Origin: a virus
Strand: one strand, 5' to 3'
Virus record (IMG/VR): IMGVR_UViG_3300027793_000052
Coordinates: 248,001 to 312,000 of that record
DNA: 64,000 nucleotides
Positions within the stretch are counted from its first letter, which is position 1. Every line of letters starts with the position of its first letter. Below, in pieces: positions 63,209 through 64,000 of this stretch. The notes under the pieces are model-generated. The model was given only the letters and a program-made list of their open reading frames with translations. It had not been told where the DNA came from and ran no database searches. Made by a program: the position numbers and the translations under genes.

Positions 63209-63751
63209 ATGAAACCAGGTTATATTTCAGAATACGTAACACTCAAAGAAGTTACTTATAGTGATACAGCAGCAAGAAAAGGTATTGATAACACACCTTC
63301 ACCAGAACAAATGAAACTAATTGAAGCCGCGGCCGTTAATGTTTTTGATAAATTAAGAGAGTGGGTTGGTGGCCCTATCAAAATCAACAGTGTGTTCCGT
63401 GGTGATAAATTAAATAAAGCTATAGGGGGTAGTAAAACATCACAGCATTGTGTTGGATTAGATCCTAAAACTTCTAGTTATGGGGCGGCTTTCGATGTGG
63501 ACGATGATTACTTCCAAAAAAAATTTACAACTAAAAACAACAATGACATGTTTCATTACATCAAGGATAAATTAGATTTCGATCAATTAATATGGGAATT
63601 CGGCAGTAAATCAAATCCTGATTGGGTTCATTTTAGTTATAGACCTGATGGTAAAAATAGAAAACAAGTTCTCATAGCTGTTAAGAAAGAAGGTAAAACA
63701 GTTTACTTACCATATAAAGGAAATGAAAATTTAACCGGCTCAATTAAATGA
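63209..63751 (+). CDS. M15 family zinc peptidase (endolysin-like)
   Basis: A 180-residue peptidase resembling phage M15_3-type endolysins. SVFRGDKLNKAIGGSKTSQH gives the SxH zinc His (H80), then an Asp in AAFDVD (D96), and the second His in WVHFSY (H141). The spacing between H80 and D96 is 15 residues; the usual SxHxxGxAxD spacing is about 7, so a short loop (LDPKTSSYG) is inserted. It would cleave peptidoglycan stem peptides. It is the fourth wall hydrolase in the window and has its own promoter motif. Confidence 0.8.
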   Translation: MKPGYISEYVTLKEVTYSDTAARKGIDNTPSPEQMKLIEAAAVNVFDKLREWVGGPIKINSVFRGDKLNKAIGGSKTSQHCVGLDPKTSSYGAAFDVDDDYFQKKFTTKNNNDMFHYIKDKLDFDQLIWEFGSKSNPDWVHFSYRPDGKNRKQVLIAVKKEGKTVYLPYKGNENLTGSIK

Positions 63752-63806
63752 TAAATCAATTTTAAAATCTATTTAATTTAAAAACTATTGGTTTATATTA
63801 TAAATT

Positions 63807-64000
63807 ATGAAAGGGAAAACACAGGCCATAGATTTTATAGAATACATTTCAAAACCTATGAATAAAGAAGATATTTCTTTAATGTATAAGATTAATAATA
63901 TAACCCCTGAGAGAACAGGTTTATATTTAGATTTTACACAAACAATATATCAAACCATAATTTCAACCTATTTGGGCGATGAAGTGATGGACAATAAATC
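63807..64000 (+). CDS. Hypothetical protein (3' end outside window)
   Basis: The frame starts at ATG 63807 (MKGKTQAIDFIEYISKPM) and remains open to the window edge, giving 64 residues. It starts 55 bases after the M15 gene in an AT-rich gap without a clear promoter. The visible part is helical; too short for a family call. Confidence 0.55.
   Translation, partial: MKGKTQAIDFIEYISKPMNKEDISLMYKINNITPERTGLYLDFTQTIYQTIISTYLGDEVMDNK

Overview
The window is a stretch of a large, AT-rich tailed-phage genome, or a prophage-like contig of one, with a contractile-tail (myovirus) plan distantly related to T4. Sixty-three of 64 genes lie on the + strand, packed with short gaps or overlaps. No capsid, portal, large terminase, tail sheath or DNA polymerase gene is seen, so this is only part of a bigger genome. 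Several features point to a host in the Bacteroidota, probably a gliding flavobacterium-like organism. These are a primary-type sigma factor resembling Bacteroidota SigA, SprB-like adhesin repeats in a tail protein, GC-x-DP-x-A-x-NY type repeats, a TTTG-N19-TAnnTTTG promoter, and almost no Shine-Dalgarno sequences.

Layout. From 1 to 6.6 kb lie a giant baseplate-hub-like protein ending in an M15 peptidase (5' end outside the window) and a lambda-R-like GH104 lysozyme. From 6.6 to 8.7 kb are unknown small proteins and one very acidic protein. From 8.8 to 17.7 kb is a replication and nucleotide block: gp32-like SSB, UvsX-like recombinase, a PD-(D/E)XK homing endonuclease, a FEN/RNase H-like exonuclease, a gp41-like helicase, and a class II ribonucleotide reductase interrupted by a LAGLIDADG intein. 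A GIY-YIG endonuclease follows at 17.8-18.5 kb. From 18.6 to 42.0 kb is a long structural operon: gp25 and gp6 baseplate wedge proteins, then very large, often Cys-rich tail, baseplate and fibre proteins.

From 42.0 to 45.7 kb are RuvC-like resolvase, primase, a RecB-like nuclease, thioredoxin, and the only reverse-strand gene (a PD-(D/E)XK candidate). From 45.7 to 49.0 kb is a cassette with two paralogous DruA/DUF4338-like proteins flanking a P-loop ATPase. From 49.1 to 55.6 kb lie the gp47/gp46 (SbcD/SbcC) recombination nuclease and the sigma factor. From 55.7 to 64 kb are membrane proteins, an ADP-ribosyltransferase-like protein, an amidase endolysin, a glutaredoxin, possible head-core proteins and an M15 peptidase.

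Transcription appears to be organised by six intrinsic terminators and a recurrent octamer, TATTTATA, usually within GATATTTATA. It occurs just upstream of at least eleven genes and after five of the six terminators (one of these with a single mismatch). The sigma factor may take part in reading it. At least thirteen gene junctions use a one-base TAATG stop-start overlap, which suggests translational coupling in the absence of Shine-Dalgarno sites. No tRNA gene, CRISPR array or insertion sequence was seen. No gene-free stretch exceeds about 170 bases. All function calls come from reading the translated sequence and remembered family motifs; no database search was run.
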